From assembly GCA_024641125.1 (NCBI GenBank), contig JAHEDQ010000018.1, positions 1 to 36,047 on the forward strand: a stretch of 36,047 nucleotides of DNA, read 5' to 3'. The DNA comes from Candidatus Competibacteraceae bacterium. GTDB lineage: Bacteria; Pseudomonadota; Gammaproteobacteria; Competibacterales; JAHEDQ01. The notes under the pieces were generated by a model. That model saw only the letters and a program-made list of their open reading frames with translations, had not been told where the DNA came from and did no database searches. Positions 16,688 to 25,874 of the stretch are shown here, piece after piece. Both the position numbers and the translations under genes were made by a program. How positions within the stretch are numbered: the first letter of the stretch is position 1; each line of letters opens with the position of its first letter.

Positions 16688-18493
16688 CTACAACCATGCC
16701 AACGGATCCTCGTCGGAGCTCGGCGTTCGGCCCGGATTCTCGATCAGCAGATTGCTCCACAGGCCGAACTGCATGAGCGACCAGAGCATGCGATTGCGAT
16801 GGGGCGAGGGCACGGACCGGGCCAGGCGATCGATCCCCGGGGCGGAAAACCACTCCGTCACGGTTGGGTGATGTCGGAGTTTCTGACCCAGCGCGCGGAC
16901 GAATTGATCGGTCAGAATGACACCGGTGGGTACATGGAAACCCCTCTTTTTGCGATTGATATGGGCAGAGGGTAAGTGCCGCGCCGCCCACCATCTGAGG
17001 GGCGCTTTGCCCACCTTCCCGCGCATTTTCACACTGTCCGGCAGCGCCAGGCCAAATTCCACAATCCGGTGATCCAGCAGGGGGACGCGGGCTTCCAGGC
17101 CAAATGCCATGGTGGCGCGGTCGACCTTGACCAGCAGGTTGTCGGGCAATGCGGTCTCGATGTCGGTGTATTGGCTCTTGCGCAGATACGACCAGTCAGG
17201 CGGCGCGCTGCGCCAGGCGGTCGTAAACGGGCGCCGGAAATCCACAGCCGGGTCCCGCAAGCGCGGGCCGGCGACGGTGTTCCAACTGGATGCCACCTGG
17301 CTGCGGGTTCGAAATCCGCCCGTCCCGGGGTGAATCAGGTTTTTCAGCCAGCGCACGGGCGCATGCTGGCGGTAGCGCCCGTAACCGGCAAACACTTCGT
17401 CGCCCCCTTCGCCGGTGAACACAACCTTCAGGTCCTGGGCGGCCCGCTCTGACATGGCCAGCGTGGGCAGCACCGCGTAGTCCCGCATCAGATCGTCGCA
17501 GGCCCAGGCGTTCTGAACGGTTCGGCCCCGAAGTGCCCCGGGAGAGAGCATCAATGTGGTGTGATCCGTGTCGAATTGCCGGGCAATCACCTCGGCGGCC
17601 TCCACCTCGCCGCTGGTGTCGCTGGCGAAACCGACCGAGTAGGTTCTGAGCCGGTACTGGGTTACCGGACTGAGGCTGGCGAGAATGCTTGCTGAATCTA
17701 GCCCGCCGGATAGAAACAAGCCGTAGGGCACGTCGGCGCGCTGGTGCTCACTCAGGACCTGAGTGAACAGGGCCTCGAACGCCTCACCGGCCTCATCCAG
17801 TGAGCCGTGCCAGGGCGACACTTCTCGCAGCGCCCAGTAGGGGGATTCATGAATCCGGTTGTCCGGGCCCACCTGCAGGTAGTGGCCGGGGGGCAGGCGC
17901 TCCACGCCCTCCAGAATGGTATGGCGACCGGTGTTGAACTGATTGTGGCAAAACTCAACCAGCGCCTGGGGAGAGACGTCGGGGCGATGGGGCAGAAGCG
18001 CTATCAGGGCCTTGAGTTCGGACGCGAACACCAGTTGGTCAGGCAGCCGTGCGACAAACAGGGGCTTGATCCCAAGGCGATCCCGGCAGACCAACAAAGT
18101 GTCATCGTCCCGGTCGAACAACGCGAAGGCAAACATGCCGTTAAGCCGGGTGAGTCCAGCGACGCCCTGGGTGGCCACCAAATGAAGAATGACCTCGGAG
18201 TCGGAATTGGTGGCAAATCGACAGCCCGATTGTATCAAGGTCTCCCGCAGTTCCCGGTAGTTGTAGATTTCGCCGTTGACGATCAGGGCATAGCGCCCGT
18301 CGGGGCTGATGATGGGTTGATGCCCGCCATCCAGATCAATGATCGACAGCCGTGTGTGGGCGAGGCCAGCGCGCCCCTGGGCATAGACGCCGCTGTCGTC
18401 GGGCCCGCGATGCCGTAGCAGGCCCGCGGCCCGCTCGAGGCCAGCCAGCTGCGGTCGGCCTCGTGCCTGGATCACACCTGCAATTCCGCACAT
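16688..18493 (-). CDS. asnB: Asparagine synthase (glutamine-hydrolysing)
   Basis: 601-residue two-domain amidotransferase. The class II glutaminase domain begins with the catalytic Cys2 (MCGIAGV) and has RHRGPDDSG and VNGEIYNYREL. The synthetase domain has the ATP-pyrophosphatase loop LSGGLDSASI (262-267), VVFTGEGGDEVFAGYGRY and LEARVPLLDH. It makes asparagine from aspartate, ATP and glutamine, or amidates a related acceptor; many paralogues of this length act in cell-surface polysaccharide loci, but no such genes adjoin it. The start ATG must directly precede Cys2 and has GAGGAA nine bases upstream. The C-terminal tail beyond residue 575 is short and ordinary. Confidence 0.9.
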   Translation of the reverse strand: MCGIAGVIQARGRPQLAGLERAAGLLRHRGPDDSGVYAQGRAGLAHTRLSIIDLDGGHQPIISPDGRYALIVNGEIYNYRELRETLIQSGCRFATNSDSEVILHLVATQGVAGLTRLNGMFAFALFDRDDDTLLVCRDRLGIKPLFVARLPDQLVFASELKALIALLPHRPDVSPQALVEFCHNQFNTGRHTILEGVERLPPGHYLQVGPDNRIHESPYWALREVSPWHGSLDEAGEAFEALFTQVLSEHQRADVPYGLFLSGGLDSASILASLSPVTQYRLRTYSVGFASDTSGEVEAAEVIARQFDTDHTTLMLSPGALRGRTVQNAWACDDLMRDYAVLPTLAMSERAAQDLKVVFTGEGGDEVFAGYGRYRQHAPVRWLKNLIHPGTGGFRTRSQVASSWNTVAGPRLRDPAVDFRRPFTTAWRSAPPDWSYLRKSQYTDIETALPDNLLVKVDRATMAFGLEARVPLLDHRIVEFGLALPDSVKMRGKVGKAPLRWWAARHLPSAHINRKKRGFHVPTGVILTDQFVRALGQKLRHHPTVTEWFSAPGIDRLARSVPSPHRNRMLWSLMQFGLWSNLLIENPGRTPSSDEDPLAWL

Positions 18494-18911
18494 TCCGACG
18501 GGTTCCTCAATTCAACACTTGTGTTTGCGAAGCCATATCCTACAGGCTTAGCCCGGCCGTTCTGGTTTTCAGTCCGTCCCGAATTTTGCCCTCCGCCACG
18601 GTCGGGCGATGTCCGCGACGTATTGGACGGGGCACCTGGGAGCCAACCAGGATTCTCTTACTAAGACGCCCCGGCAGACTATGCTTATGAGGCGCGTGTT
18701 AGACGGGGCCCTCACGAAACTCTGGACCATGGGCGATTGCGGGCTCATTGCCCGCTCCCGTGGCTGCTACGACGCCGACACCTGTCAGCCTCAGTTCGTC
18801 ATGGGGTGATTTTAGGCCGAACCTGCTGTGCCGAGTGAGCGCCGCCGGGTAAGGGCCAGCATCGCGGTTTGCTCGAAATGCCGCGCCATTTCTACAATGG
18901 GAGGGTTTTAC
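18494..18911. other. 418-bp divergent gap between asnB and the DUF4242 gene
   Basis: No gene is supported. The only structure I see is a perfect 6-bp hairpin, GCGGGC/GCCCGC around TCATT (18739-18755), without a T-run. An open frame at 18609-18809 (66 codons, four Cys) has no recognisable family. Promoters for both flanking genes should lie here. Confidence 0.4.
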
Positions 18912-19196
18912 ATGCCCAGGTTTGTAATCGAAAGAGATATTCCCCAGATCGGCTCGGCTGAACGCGTGGCTCTGCGGGGCGCGTCGGAGAAATCCAACGG
19001 TGTGCTTGCGGACATGCGTTCCGAATCAAAGAATATCCAGTGGGAGCACAGCTATGTAGCGGCCGACAAGACATTCTGTATCTACATTGCCGACAATGAA
19101 GCGTTGGTCCATGAACACGCTGAACGCAGCGGCTTTCCTGCGACGGTGGTCACCGAAGTGCGGAAGATGATCGATCCGGTGACAGCGGAGGGATAA
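18912..19196 (+). CDS. DUF4242-family small protein
   Basis: 94-residue protein with the DUF4242 (PF14026) pattern: MPRFVIERDIPQIG at the start, IQWEHSYVAADKTFCIYIA in the middle and an acidic/His stretch (DNEALVHEHAERSGFPATVV) at the end. A Streptomyces member (SCO4226) has been described as nickel-binding; the His and Cys here may support a metal site, but function is unproven. No export signal. ATG 18912 is preceded by GGGAGGG at 18899-18905, a strong ribosome binding site; upstream in-frame starts are unnecessary. Confidence 0.85.
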   Translation: MPRFVIERDIPQIGSAERVALRGASEKSNGVLADMRSESKNIQWEHSYVAADKTFCIYIADNEALVHEHAERSGFPATVVTEVRKMIDPVTAEG

Positions 19197-19540
19197 GCCG
19201 TTAGTAACCGCGGGTGACCTGTATACCGGGTGGCCGAATGGGCACGACACCGTTTTCGGCTTTCGTGCCCTTGCTCCAAGAAGAACCGGCTCCCAAGGGA
19301 TATGCGGGGGGCGGCGCACAGAGCGTGTCCGCCCAAATCCGCCGCGTGGGGTCGGCAGGCGAGCCAGATTGTGCCCTTGACGTAGAAACAACTTGCCGCG
19401 GATCATGGTTGCCACTGCAAAACTCAGCATCCTTTGGCTGAACTTTTGGTCGGCTGCTCGATTGCGTCACTCGCACAGAGGCGATGGCCAGCACGGCCTT
19501 TTCTCCGGTTAACCATGCCCGCATATCGCGAGAGGCTGAG
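19197..19540. other. Gap of about 340 bp; no recognisable gene
   Basis: A minus-strand frame with a stop at 19201-19203 runs through most of this gap (peptide ending PIRPPGIQVTRGY) but overlaps the next gene's start region, lacks a clear start and matches no family I know. The right end should contain the promoter of the oxygenase-like gene. Confidence 0.35.
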
Positions 19541-20425
19541 ATGGAAGCGCACAGTGTCCTGGCCAACGTCACGCCGGATCAGGTTAGCCTCGATCCTTAC
19601 CCCCACTTTGTGGTGGACGATTGCTTGCCGGCCGCCTACTTTAACGCGCTGGCTGCCAGCTATCCTTCGAACCAGGTCATACTCGATTACTGCAGGAGCC
19701 ATGAGGATCGTCGGTTCAACTTCGTCGAGGGAGCGGCGCGGGCGAATGACCGTTATGACGTGTCGGCGTATCAGGCGATCGAGCATCCCGATCTGCTTTC
19801 TGACATCTGGCTGAAATTCATCCAATATCACACGTCAAGCGCTTTTTTCTCCGAAGTGGTGGCGGTCTGCGGGGATGCGATCCGGCGCGTCTACCCTGCC
19901 CTGGAGGACACCATCGGTCGTCCGCTGGAGACAATGAGTACCGGCATCCGATACCGCTCGGATTGCGACGTCTCTCTTGACTGTCAGGTCGGCATAAACA
20001 CACCGGCTGAATCCCGATCCAGCGTACGCCGCGTGCACGTCGACGCCCGCGAAGAGTTGTTTGCCATTCTGCTCTATTTCCGCGACCCGGCAGACGACAC
20101 CGCGGGGGGGAATCTTGAGATTTGCCGCTGGAAAAACCCGCATCGTAAACGGTTTCGCCGGTCGGAAGTCGATGAGGTGGATGTCGAGCTATTGGAAACG
20201 GTCGAGTACAAGGCCAATCGCATGGTGATGTTCATCAACTCGCAGGACTCCCTGCATGCAGTAACGCCCAGGGATCCGTCGCCCCACACACGCAAGTTGG
20301 TCAACATCATCGGAGAGGTGGACAAATCGATACCCCGGGGTTTGTTCGCCCTGCCGAAGAAAAAGGATTTGGATTACTTTCGCAAAAAAATCGCGTCGAA
20401 AAGGAAGAAGCTACTGGGTGTCTGA
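19541..20425 (+). CDS. 2-oxoglutarate/Fe(II)-dependent oxygenase-like protein
   Basis: About 294 residues. The double-stranded beta-helix core carries an iron triad: H-x-D in RRVHVDAREELFAILLYF, the distal His in SLHAVTP, and an Arg in PHTRKLVNIIGEV placed to bind 2-oxoglutarate. GGNLEICRW is the usual strand between. The N-terminal DPYPHFVVDDCLP motif is typical of prolyl-hydroxylase-like relatives that act near glycosyl or sulfotransfer genes. The substrate is unknown. The C-terminus is very basic (KKKDLDYFRKKIASKRKKL), which could bind nucleic acid or phospholipid. Start chosen at ATG 19541 (GAGAGG five bases upstream) over ATG 19484, whose GAGG lies too close. Confidence 0.8.
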   Translation: MEAHSVLANVTPDQVSLDPYPHFVVDDCLPAAYFNALAASYPSNQVILDYCRSHEDRRFNFVEGAARANDRYDVSAYQAIEHPDLLSDIWLKFIQYHTSSAFFSEVVAVCGDAIRRVYPALEDTIGRPLETMSTGIRYRSDCDVSLDCQVGINTPAESRSSVRRVHVDAREELFAILLYFRDPADDTAGGNLEICRWKNPHRKRFRRSEVDEVDVELLETVEYKANRMVMFINSQDSLHAVTPRDPSPHTRKLVNIIGEVDKSIPRGLFALPKKKDLDYFRKKIASKRKKLLGV

Positions 20426-20463
20426 GGCGGGTCCGGACGGTCGGCGCCGTTCAGCCGCCCGCT

Positions 20464-23115
20464 TTAAACCGTCCAGGGTGCCGGTGCATCGGTGTCGATC
20501 TGATACCGGGATATGGCCTCCAGCAGTGTTTCCCTCGGCATTGCGCCGTCTCGGGTGAGCTGATCCAGCGCAGCCAGAGTGATGTGTCTCCGGTCCACCT
20601 CAAAGAAACGCCGCAGGGCTTCACGGGTGTCGCTGCGTCCAAATCCGTCCGTGCCCAGGGTGGTAAGTCGGCCCTCCACATAGGGTGCAATCAAATTGGG
20701 TACTGCGCGCACATAGTCGGTGGCAGCCACCACCGGATCGGCGCCCGGCAGCAGGCGCGCCAAGTGGGAGACCTCCAGGTCCTTTCCTGGGTTCAGTCGG
20801 TTGCGGCGTTCCACGGTCCGTGCATCCCGCTCCAGTTCCGAAAAGCTGGTGGCGCTGAACACTTCAGCAGACACATTCCAGTCATCACGCAGCAGCTGTG
20901 CCGCGTACTCCGCCTCCCGCAGAATGGCGCCGGCGCCCAGTAGCCGCACCCGGCCGACCGGGCTGTCGGGCGTTGCCTCAGACAATCGGTACAGACCCTT
21001 GATCAGATCTGGCTCGATCCCCTCGGGTTGCGATGGATTCGGGTAATTTTCATTCATGGCGGTGAGGTAGAAAAACTCGTCAACCTGCGCCTCCATCATC
21101 CGTCGGGCGCCATAGTCGAACAGAACCGCGATTTCATAGGCGTAGCAGGGGTCGTAAGCGCGGCAATTGGGGACGGTGGTTGCGATCAGATGGCTGGCGC
21201 CATCCTGGTGCTGCAGCCCCTCGCCGCCCAGCGTGGTTCGGCCCGCGGTGGCGCCAATCAGAAAGCCGCGAGCGCGCTGGTCGGCCGCAGCCCAGATCAG
21301 GTCCCCCACCCGCTGGAAGCCAAACATGGAATAGTAGATGTAGATCGGCAACATGGCCGTGCCGTGGACGCTGTAGGCGGTGGCGGCGGCCGTCCACGAG
21401 GCGAGGGCGCCGGCCTCGGTAATTCCCTCCTCCAGCATTTGTCCGGTTTCCGATTCCCGGTACAGCAGCAGACTGGATGCGTCTTCGGGTTCGTACAGCT
21501 GCCCATCGGGCGCATAAATGCCGATCTGACGAAACAGGCTCGCCATCCCGAAGGTACGCGCCTCGTCGGCCACGATGGGAACGATACGAGGACCCAGGCG
21601 CTCATCGCGCAGTATCGTGGCCAGCATCCGAACGAAGGCCATGGTGGAAGACATGTCCTTGCCGTGTGCTTCAAGCGCGAACTTGCCATAGGTGCCCAGC
21701 GGTGGCACCGGCACCGGCTCAGCCTGTTGTCGTCGAGTTGGCAGCGGCCCGCCCAGCGCTTCGCGCCGCGCTTTGAGGTATCGCATCTCCTCGCTGTTGG
21801 CAGGCGGTTTTACGAACGCCAGTGCCTCCACCTCTGCATCGGACAGGGGCAATGCAAAACGGTCGCGGAACGTGAGCAGCCCGTCCAGTTTGAGTTTTTT
21901 GGTCTGGTGGGCCGTCATCCGTGACTCACCCGCGTCTCCCATGCCAAAGCCTTTTTTCGTTTTGGCCAGGATTACCGTCGGTTGCCCGGCGTGCGCGCGG
22001 GCGGCTGCAAAGGCGGCGTGAAGTTTTCTGAAATCGTGACCGCCACGATGCAGCTGGTCGATGTCGTCGTCGCTCATGTGGCGGACAAGGGCGGCCGTTT
22101 CCGGGTCCTCCTGGAAAAAATGGCTGAGATTGTAGGCGCCGTCCTTGGCCCCCAGGGTCTGGTACTTTCCGTCCACCGTGGCGGCGAAGCGGCGCAGCAA
22201 GGCGTGGTGGGTATCGCGTGCGAACAGCGCGTCCCAATCGCTGCCCCAGAGCACCTTGATCACGTTCCAGCCGGCACCTCGAAACAGGCCCTCCAGTTCC
22301 TGGACGATCTGGCTGTTACCCCGCACCGGTCCATCCAATCTTTGCAGATTGCAGTTGACGATGAAGGTCAGATTGTCGAGCCGCTCCCTGGCCGCCAGGG
22401 AAAGTGCGGCGATGGACTCCGGCTCGTCCATCTCGCCGTCGCCGAACACGCCCCAGACATGGCGGCCTTCGGTAGTCCGCAGACCGCGGGCCTGCAGATA
22501 GCGCAGAAAACGCGCGTTGTAGATCGCGCTGATCGGTCCGATGCCCATGGATCCGGTCGGGAACTGCCAGAAACCCGGCATCAGCCACGGGTGGGGGTAG
22601 GAACAGAGCCCCCCACCCGCCACTTCCTGCCGGAATCTGGACAAGGTGCCTTCGTCCAGGCGGCCCTCGAGAAAGGCACGGGCATATACACCCGGTGCGG
22701 AATGGGGCTGAAAGTAGACCAGGTCACCGTCTTCGCCGGCGTTGAAAAAATGATTGAAGCCGACTTCGAATATTTCGGCCGCCGACGCATAGCTGGCGAT
22801 GTGCCCGCCCAGATCGCCATACGCCTGATTGGCCCGCATCACCATCGCAAGCGCGTTCCAGCGCAGCATGGCCGTGATCCGCTGCTCGATCCTGATATCG
22901 CCCGGATACGCCGGTTGCTGCTCCAGTGGGATCGAGTTGCGATAGGGAATATAGGGCAGCGGCCGGCGTTTTAGTTCACGCTCTTCGGCATGGTTTTCCA
23001 GCGTATTCAGCAGCGACACGGCAGCGTCCGGTCCACGCTGGGTGATCAGAGAGTCAAGGGCGTCCATCCATTCCTGTCGTTCCAGGTCGAAGTCATCGTC
23101 TTCATCGGTCGCCAT
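20464..23115 (-). CDS. aceE: Homodimeric pyruvate (2-oxoacid) dehydrogenase E1 component
   Basis: 883-residue thiamine-diphosphate enzyme of the AceE type, full length. It has GGHIASYASAAEIFEVGFNHFF at the N-terminal domain and the ThDP motif FGDGEMDEPE...NCNLQRLDGPV near residues 225-260. HRGGHDFRKLHAAF carries the active-site His region, and RTTLGGEGLQHQDG lies in the middle domain. It decarboxylates pyruvate and reductively acetylates a lipoyl E2. No E2 or E3 gene is adjacent, so it must borrow them, or it may be a paralogue such as the 2-oxobutyrate-preferring MdeB type. ATG 23115 has AGGA seven bases upstream; a GTG at 23139 is possible. Confidence 0.9.
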   Translation of the reverse strand: MATDEDDDFDLERQEWMDALDSLITQRGPDAAVSLLNTLENHAEERELKRRPLPYIPYRNSIPLEQQPAYPGDIRIEQRITAMLRWNALAMVMRANQAYGDLGGHIASYASAAEIFEVGFNHFFNAGEDGDLVYFQPHSAPGVYARAFLEGRLDEGTLSRFRQEVAGGGLCSYPHPWLMPGFWQFPTGSMGIGPISAIYNARFLRYLQARGLRTTEGRHVWGVFGDGEMDEPESIAALSLAARERLDNLTFIVNCNLQRLDGPVRGNSQIVQELEGLFRGAGWNVIKVLWGSDWDALFARDTHHALLRRFAATVDGKYQTLGAKDGAYNLSHFFQEDPETAALVRHMSDDDIDQLHRGGHDFRKLHAAFAAARAHAGQPTVILAKTKKGFGMGDAGESRMTAHQTKKLKLDGLLTFRDRFALPLSDAEVEALAFVKPPANSEEMRYLKARREALGGPLPTRRQQAEPVPVPPLGTYGKFALEAHGKDMSSTMAFVRMLATILRDERLGPRIVPIVADEARTFGMASLFRQIGIYAPDGQLYEPEDASSLLLYRESETGQMLEEGITEAGALASWTAAATAYSVHGTAMLPIYIYYSMFGFQRVGDLIWAAADQRARGFLIGATAGRTTLGGEGLQHQDGASHLIATTVPNCRAYDPCYAYEIAVLFDYGARRMMEAQVDEFFYLTAMNENYPNPSQPEGIEPDLIKGLYRLSEATPDSPVGRVRLLGAGAILREAEYAAQLLRDDWNVSAEVFSATSFSELERDARTVERRNRLNPGKDLEVSHLARLLPGADPVVAATDYVRAVPNLIAPYVEGRLTTLGTDGFGRSDTREALRRFFEVDRRHITLAALDQLTRDGAMPRETLLEAISRYQIDTDAPAPWTV

Positions 23116-23189
23116 GTCCGGTTCCTGTGATGTTGTCACGCCATACGCGCCTCTGGCAGCGGCTGCGCAGGCCTATCTCATCTCTTGCA

Positions 23190-24077
23190 TCAGGCCGTAT
23201 GCAGGCTGAAAAACGATTTCATCGCTTCCGCCGTTTCCGCTGGCGCTTCCTCCGGCAGGAAGTGCCCGCAGTCTATGCCTTGCGCGGTGACATCGACGGC
23301 GCGTTCCCGCCAGGTTGCGGGCACGTCATACAGGGCCTCCATCAGTCCGCGCAAGCCCCACAGCACCAGTAACGGACATTCAATGCGGCGCCCGATATCC
23401 GACGCATCGTGCTCCAGGTCGATGGAGGCGCCGGCCCGGTAGTCCTCGCAAGTGGCATGGATGGTGGCGGGATCCCGGAAACAGCGTAGATACTCGGCCA
23501 GCGCATCCGGGTCTTGCGCATCGGGTATGCGGCCCCAGCGTTTGAGCTTCTCGGTCAGATAGAAATCCGGGTCCGCGCCGATCAGGTGTTCCGGCAGCCC
23601 GCCCGGCTGGATCAGAAAAAACCAGTGATAGTAGGCGGTCGCCAGGCGTTGGTCCGTGGTTTGGAATACGGTAAGGGTGGGGACTATATCGAGTACGGCG
23701 GCAGCGACGATCCGCCGGGGATGATCCAGGGCCAGCCGGTGTGTGACCCGTCCGCCCCGGTCATGTCCGGCCACGGCGAAGCGCTCGTAGCCCAGCGCCG
23801 CCATCAGGCCTGCCTGATCCGCTGCCATGGCCCGTTTCGAGTAGGCCGTATGGCTTGCATCGCTGGTGGGTTTGGCGCTGTCGCCGTAGCCGCGCAGGTC
23901 CGGACACACCAGGGTAAAGGCCTGCGCCAGATCCGATGCGATCTTGTGCCACATCACGTGGGTCTGTGGATAGCCGTGCAGCAGCAGCAGGGGCGGCCCG
24001 GAACCGCCGATGCGGCAATGCAGCTCCAAATCGCCTATGTCGATCCGTCGAGACTCGAAGCCTTGGAACAAGTCCAT
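23190..24077 (-). CDS. Fluoroacetate/haloacetate dehalogenase-like alpha/beta hydrolase
   Basis: 295-residue alpha/beta hydrolase. The nucleophile motif is AGHDRGGR with D106, R107 and R110. D130 and H272 (CGHFLPEE) complete the triad, and H151-W152 (YYHWFF) and Y213 (CEDYRAGASIDLEHD) line the halide pocket. Against the structurally studied Rhodopseudomonas defluorinase RPA1163, as I recall it (D110, R111, R114, D134, H155, W156, Y219, H280), every residue is kept at offsets of 4 to 8. Hydrolysis of a haloacetate to glycolate and halide is the best prediction. Start chosen at ATG 24077; a GTG at 24128 would add 17 residues. It lies between fhs (111 bp) and aceE (74 bp) on one strand. Confidence 0.85.
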   Translation of the reverse strand: MDLFQGFESRRIDIGDLELHCRIGGSGPPLLLLHGYPQTHVMWHKIASDLAQAFTLVCPDLRGYGDSAKPTSDASHTAYSKRAMAADQAGLMAALGYERFAVAGHDRGGRVTHRLALDHPRRIVAAAVLDIVPTLTVFQTTDQRLATAYYHWFFLIQPGGLPEHLIGADPDFYLTEKLKRWGRIPDAQDPDALAEYLRCFRDPATIHATCEDYRAGASIDLEHDASDIGRRIECPLLVLWGLRGLMEALYDVPATWRERAVDVTAQGIDCGHFLPEEAPAETAEAMKSFFSLHTA

Positions 24078-24188
24078 GCGTCTGTCCGCCAGTGGTGAGA
24101 AATTGAACGGCCGCTCATTGCGGCCCACAGCACCAGCTTAGCGGACCGCTGCCGGGGTTTGCCACACCCGGCAGCGGCGGTCGAGAAC

Positions 24189-25874
24189 CTAGAACAAACC
24201 CACCACGTTGCCTTGGGCGTCCAGGCCGATGCGGTTGGCTGCCGGCTCTTTTGGCAAGCCGGGCATGGTCATGATGTCGCCGCACACCACCACCAGGAAC
24301 TCGGATCCGCCCGCGAGCCGCAACTCGCGGATGGGGACCACATGGTTCGATGGCGCACCCTTCAGGTTGGGGTCGGTGGAGAAGCTGTACTGGGTCTTGG
24401 CCATGCACACCGGGAAGTGGCCGTAGCCGGCTTCCTGATACTGGGCGAACTGGGCCCGCACTTTCTTGTCTGCAATGATGCCGTCGGCGTGGTAGAGATG
24501 GGTGGCGATGCTTTTCACTTTGTCCCACAGGGGCATATCGTCTGAGTACAGCGGAGCGAACTGGCTGGTGCCGCCCTCCACCAGGTCGGAAACAGCTTGA
24601 GCCAGGGCCTCCGCGCCTTCACCACCATCCGCCCAATGGCTGCAGACGATTGCGGTGGCGCCGTTCTCGGCACTGATCTCCTGTATTGCAGCGTGCTCTG
24701 CATCGGTATCGCCGCCGAATCGATTGATGCACACCACCACCGGTACGCCAAAGGTCTTCACGTTGCGGATGTGCCGAATAAGGTTGTCACAGCCGTGGCG
24801 CACGGCCTCTACGTTCTCGGGCCCCAGGCCCTTCAGATCGACCCCGCCATGCATCTTGAGCGCGCGAACCGTGGCTACGATAACCGCCGCGGCCGGTTTG
24901 AGACCGGCCTTACGGCATTTGATGTCGAAGAATTTCTCCGCCCCCAGATCGGCGCCAAAGCCGGCCTCGGTGACCACGTAATCGGCCAGTTTGAGAGCCG
25001 TCTTGGTGGCGATGACCGAGTTGCAGCCGTGGGCGATATTGGCAAAGGGGCCGCCATGGATAAACACCGGATTGTTTTCCAGAGTCTGCACCAGGTTCGG
25101 CATAAAGGCGTCTTTCAGCAGCACCGTCATGGCGCCGTCCGCCTTGAGTTCGCGGGCCGTAATCGGTTTGCGATCATGGTTGTAGCCGATGATGATGTTG
25201 CCCAGGCGACGTTGCAGATCTTCGAGATTGGTGGCCAGGCAAAAAATCGCCATCACCTCCGAAGCCACGGTAATGTCGAAACCGTCCTCGCGCACATAGC
25301 CGTTGCCGACGCCGCCCAGGGAACAGACGATCTGCCTCAGGGCACGGTCGTTCATGTCCACCACCCGCCGCCAGCTGATCCGGCGGCTGTCGATGTCCAG
25401 AGGGTTGCCCCAGTTGATGTGGTTGTCGATCATGGCCGCCAACAGGTTGTTGGCGGCGCCTATGGCGTGGAAGTCACCGGTGAAGTGCAGGTTGATGTCC
25501 TCCATCGGCACGACCTGGGCATAACCGCCGCCGGCGGCGCCGCCCTTGACCCCGAAACAGGGTCCCAGGCTGGGTTCGCGCAGGCACATGACAGTCTGCT
25601 TGCCGATGCGGTTGAGCGCATCGCCCAAGCCTATGGTGGTGGTGGTCTTACCTTCTCCTGCGGGTGTCGGTGAGATCGCAGTGACCAGTACCAGTTTGCC
25701 GTCGGGCCGCTGGCCCACTCCATCGGTGAAGTCCCGGGTGACCTTGGCTTTGTGATGGCCGAACTGGTATAGGTGCTTGGACTCGATGCCGAGCTTCCCC
25801 GCGACGTCCTGTATCGGCAGCATGCTGGCCGCACTGGCGATTTCGATATCCGTCAAGCCACTTTGCTTCGCCAC
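24189..25874 (-). CDS. fhs: Formate-tetrahydrofolate ligase
   Basis: 561-residue cytosolic enzyme, full length, that makes 10-formyl-tetrahydrofolate from formate, ATP and THF. The P-loop-like [11 protein letters not shown] is at residues 70-80, followed by [45 protein letters not shown] and [15 protein letters not shown], all family landmarks. GTG 25874 has GGAGG six bases upstream. It heads a minus-strand run with the dehalogenase-like and aceE genes, and is preceded by a 265-bp leader/promoter region with several inverted repeats. One-carbon supply for purine or serine synthesis, or growth on C1/C2 acids such as glycolate, would be its role. Confidence 0.95.
   Translation of the reverse strand: MAKQSGLTDIEIASAASMLPIQDVAGKLGIESKHLYQFGHHKAKVTRDFTDGVGQRPDGKLVLVTAISPTPAGEGKTTTTIGLGDALNRIGKQTVMCLREPSLGPCFGVKGGAAGGGYAQVVPMEDINLHFTGDFHAIGAANNLLAAMIDNHINWGNPLDIDSRRISWRRVVDMNDRALRQIVCSLGGVGNGYVREDGFDITVASEVMAIFCLATNLEDLQRRLGNIIIGYNHDRKPITARELKADGAMTVLLKDAFMPNLVQTLENNPVFIHGGPFANIAHGCNSVIATKTALKLADYVVTEAGFGADLGAEKFFDIKCRKAGLKPAAAVIVATVRALKMHGGVDLKGLGPENVEAVRHGCDNLIRHIRNVKTFGVPVVVCINRFGGDTDAEHAAIQEISAENGATAIVCSHWADGGEGAEALAQAVSDLVEGGTSQFAPLYSDDMPLWDKVKSIATHLYHADGIIADKKVRAQFAQYQEAGYGHFPVCMAKTQYSFSTDPNLKGAPSNHVVPIRELRLAGGSEFLVVVCGDIMTMPGLPKEPAANRIGLDAQGNVVGLF

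Noticed and set aside
18609-18809. 66-codon Cys-containing frame upstream of the DUF4242 gene
   Set aside because: No ribosome binding site and no recognisable family.
19201-19572. 123-codon minus-strand open frame ending at 19201
   Set aside because: Overlaps the start region of the oxygenase-like gene, no clear start, no family recognised.
21028-22974. Two long plus-strand open frames inside aceE
   Set aside because: Antisense frames in a GC-rich gene; no domain or start signal.
24597-25673. 358-codon plus-strand open frame inside fhs
   Set aside because: Antisense to a highly conserved enzyme; no recognisable domain.
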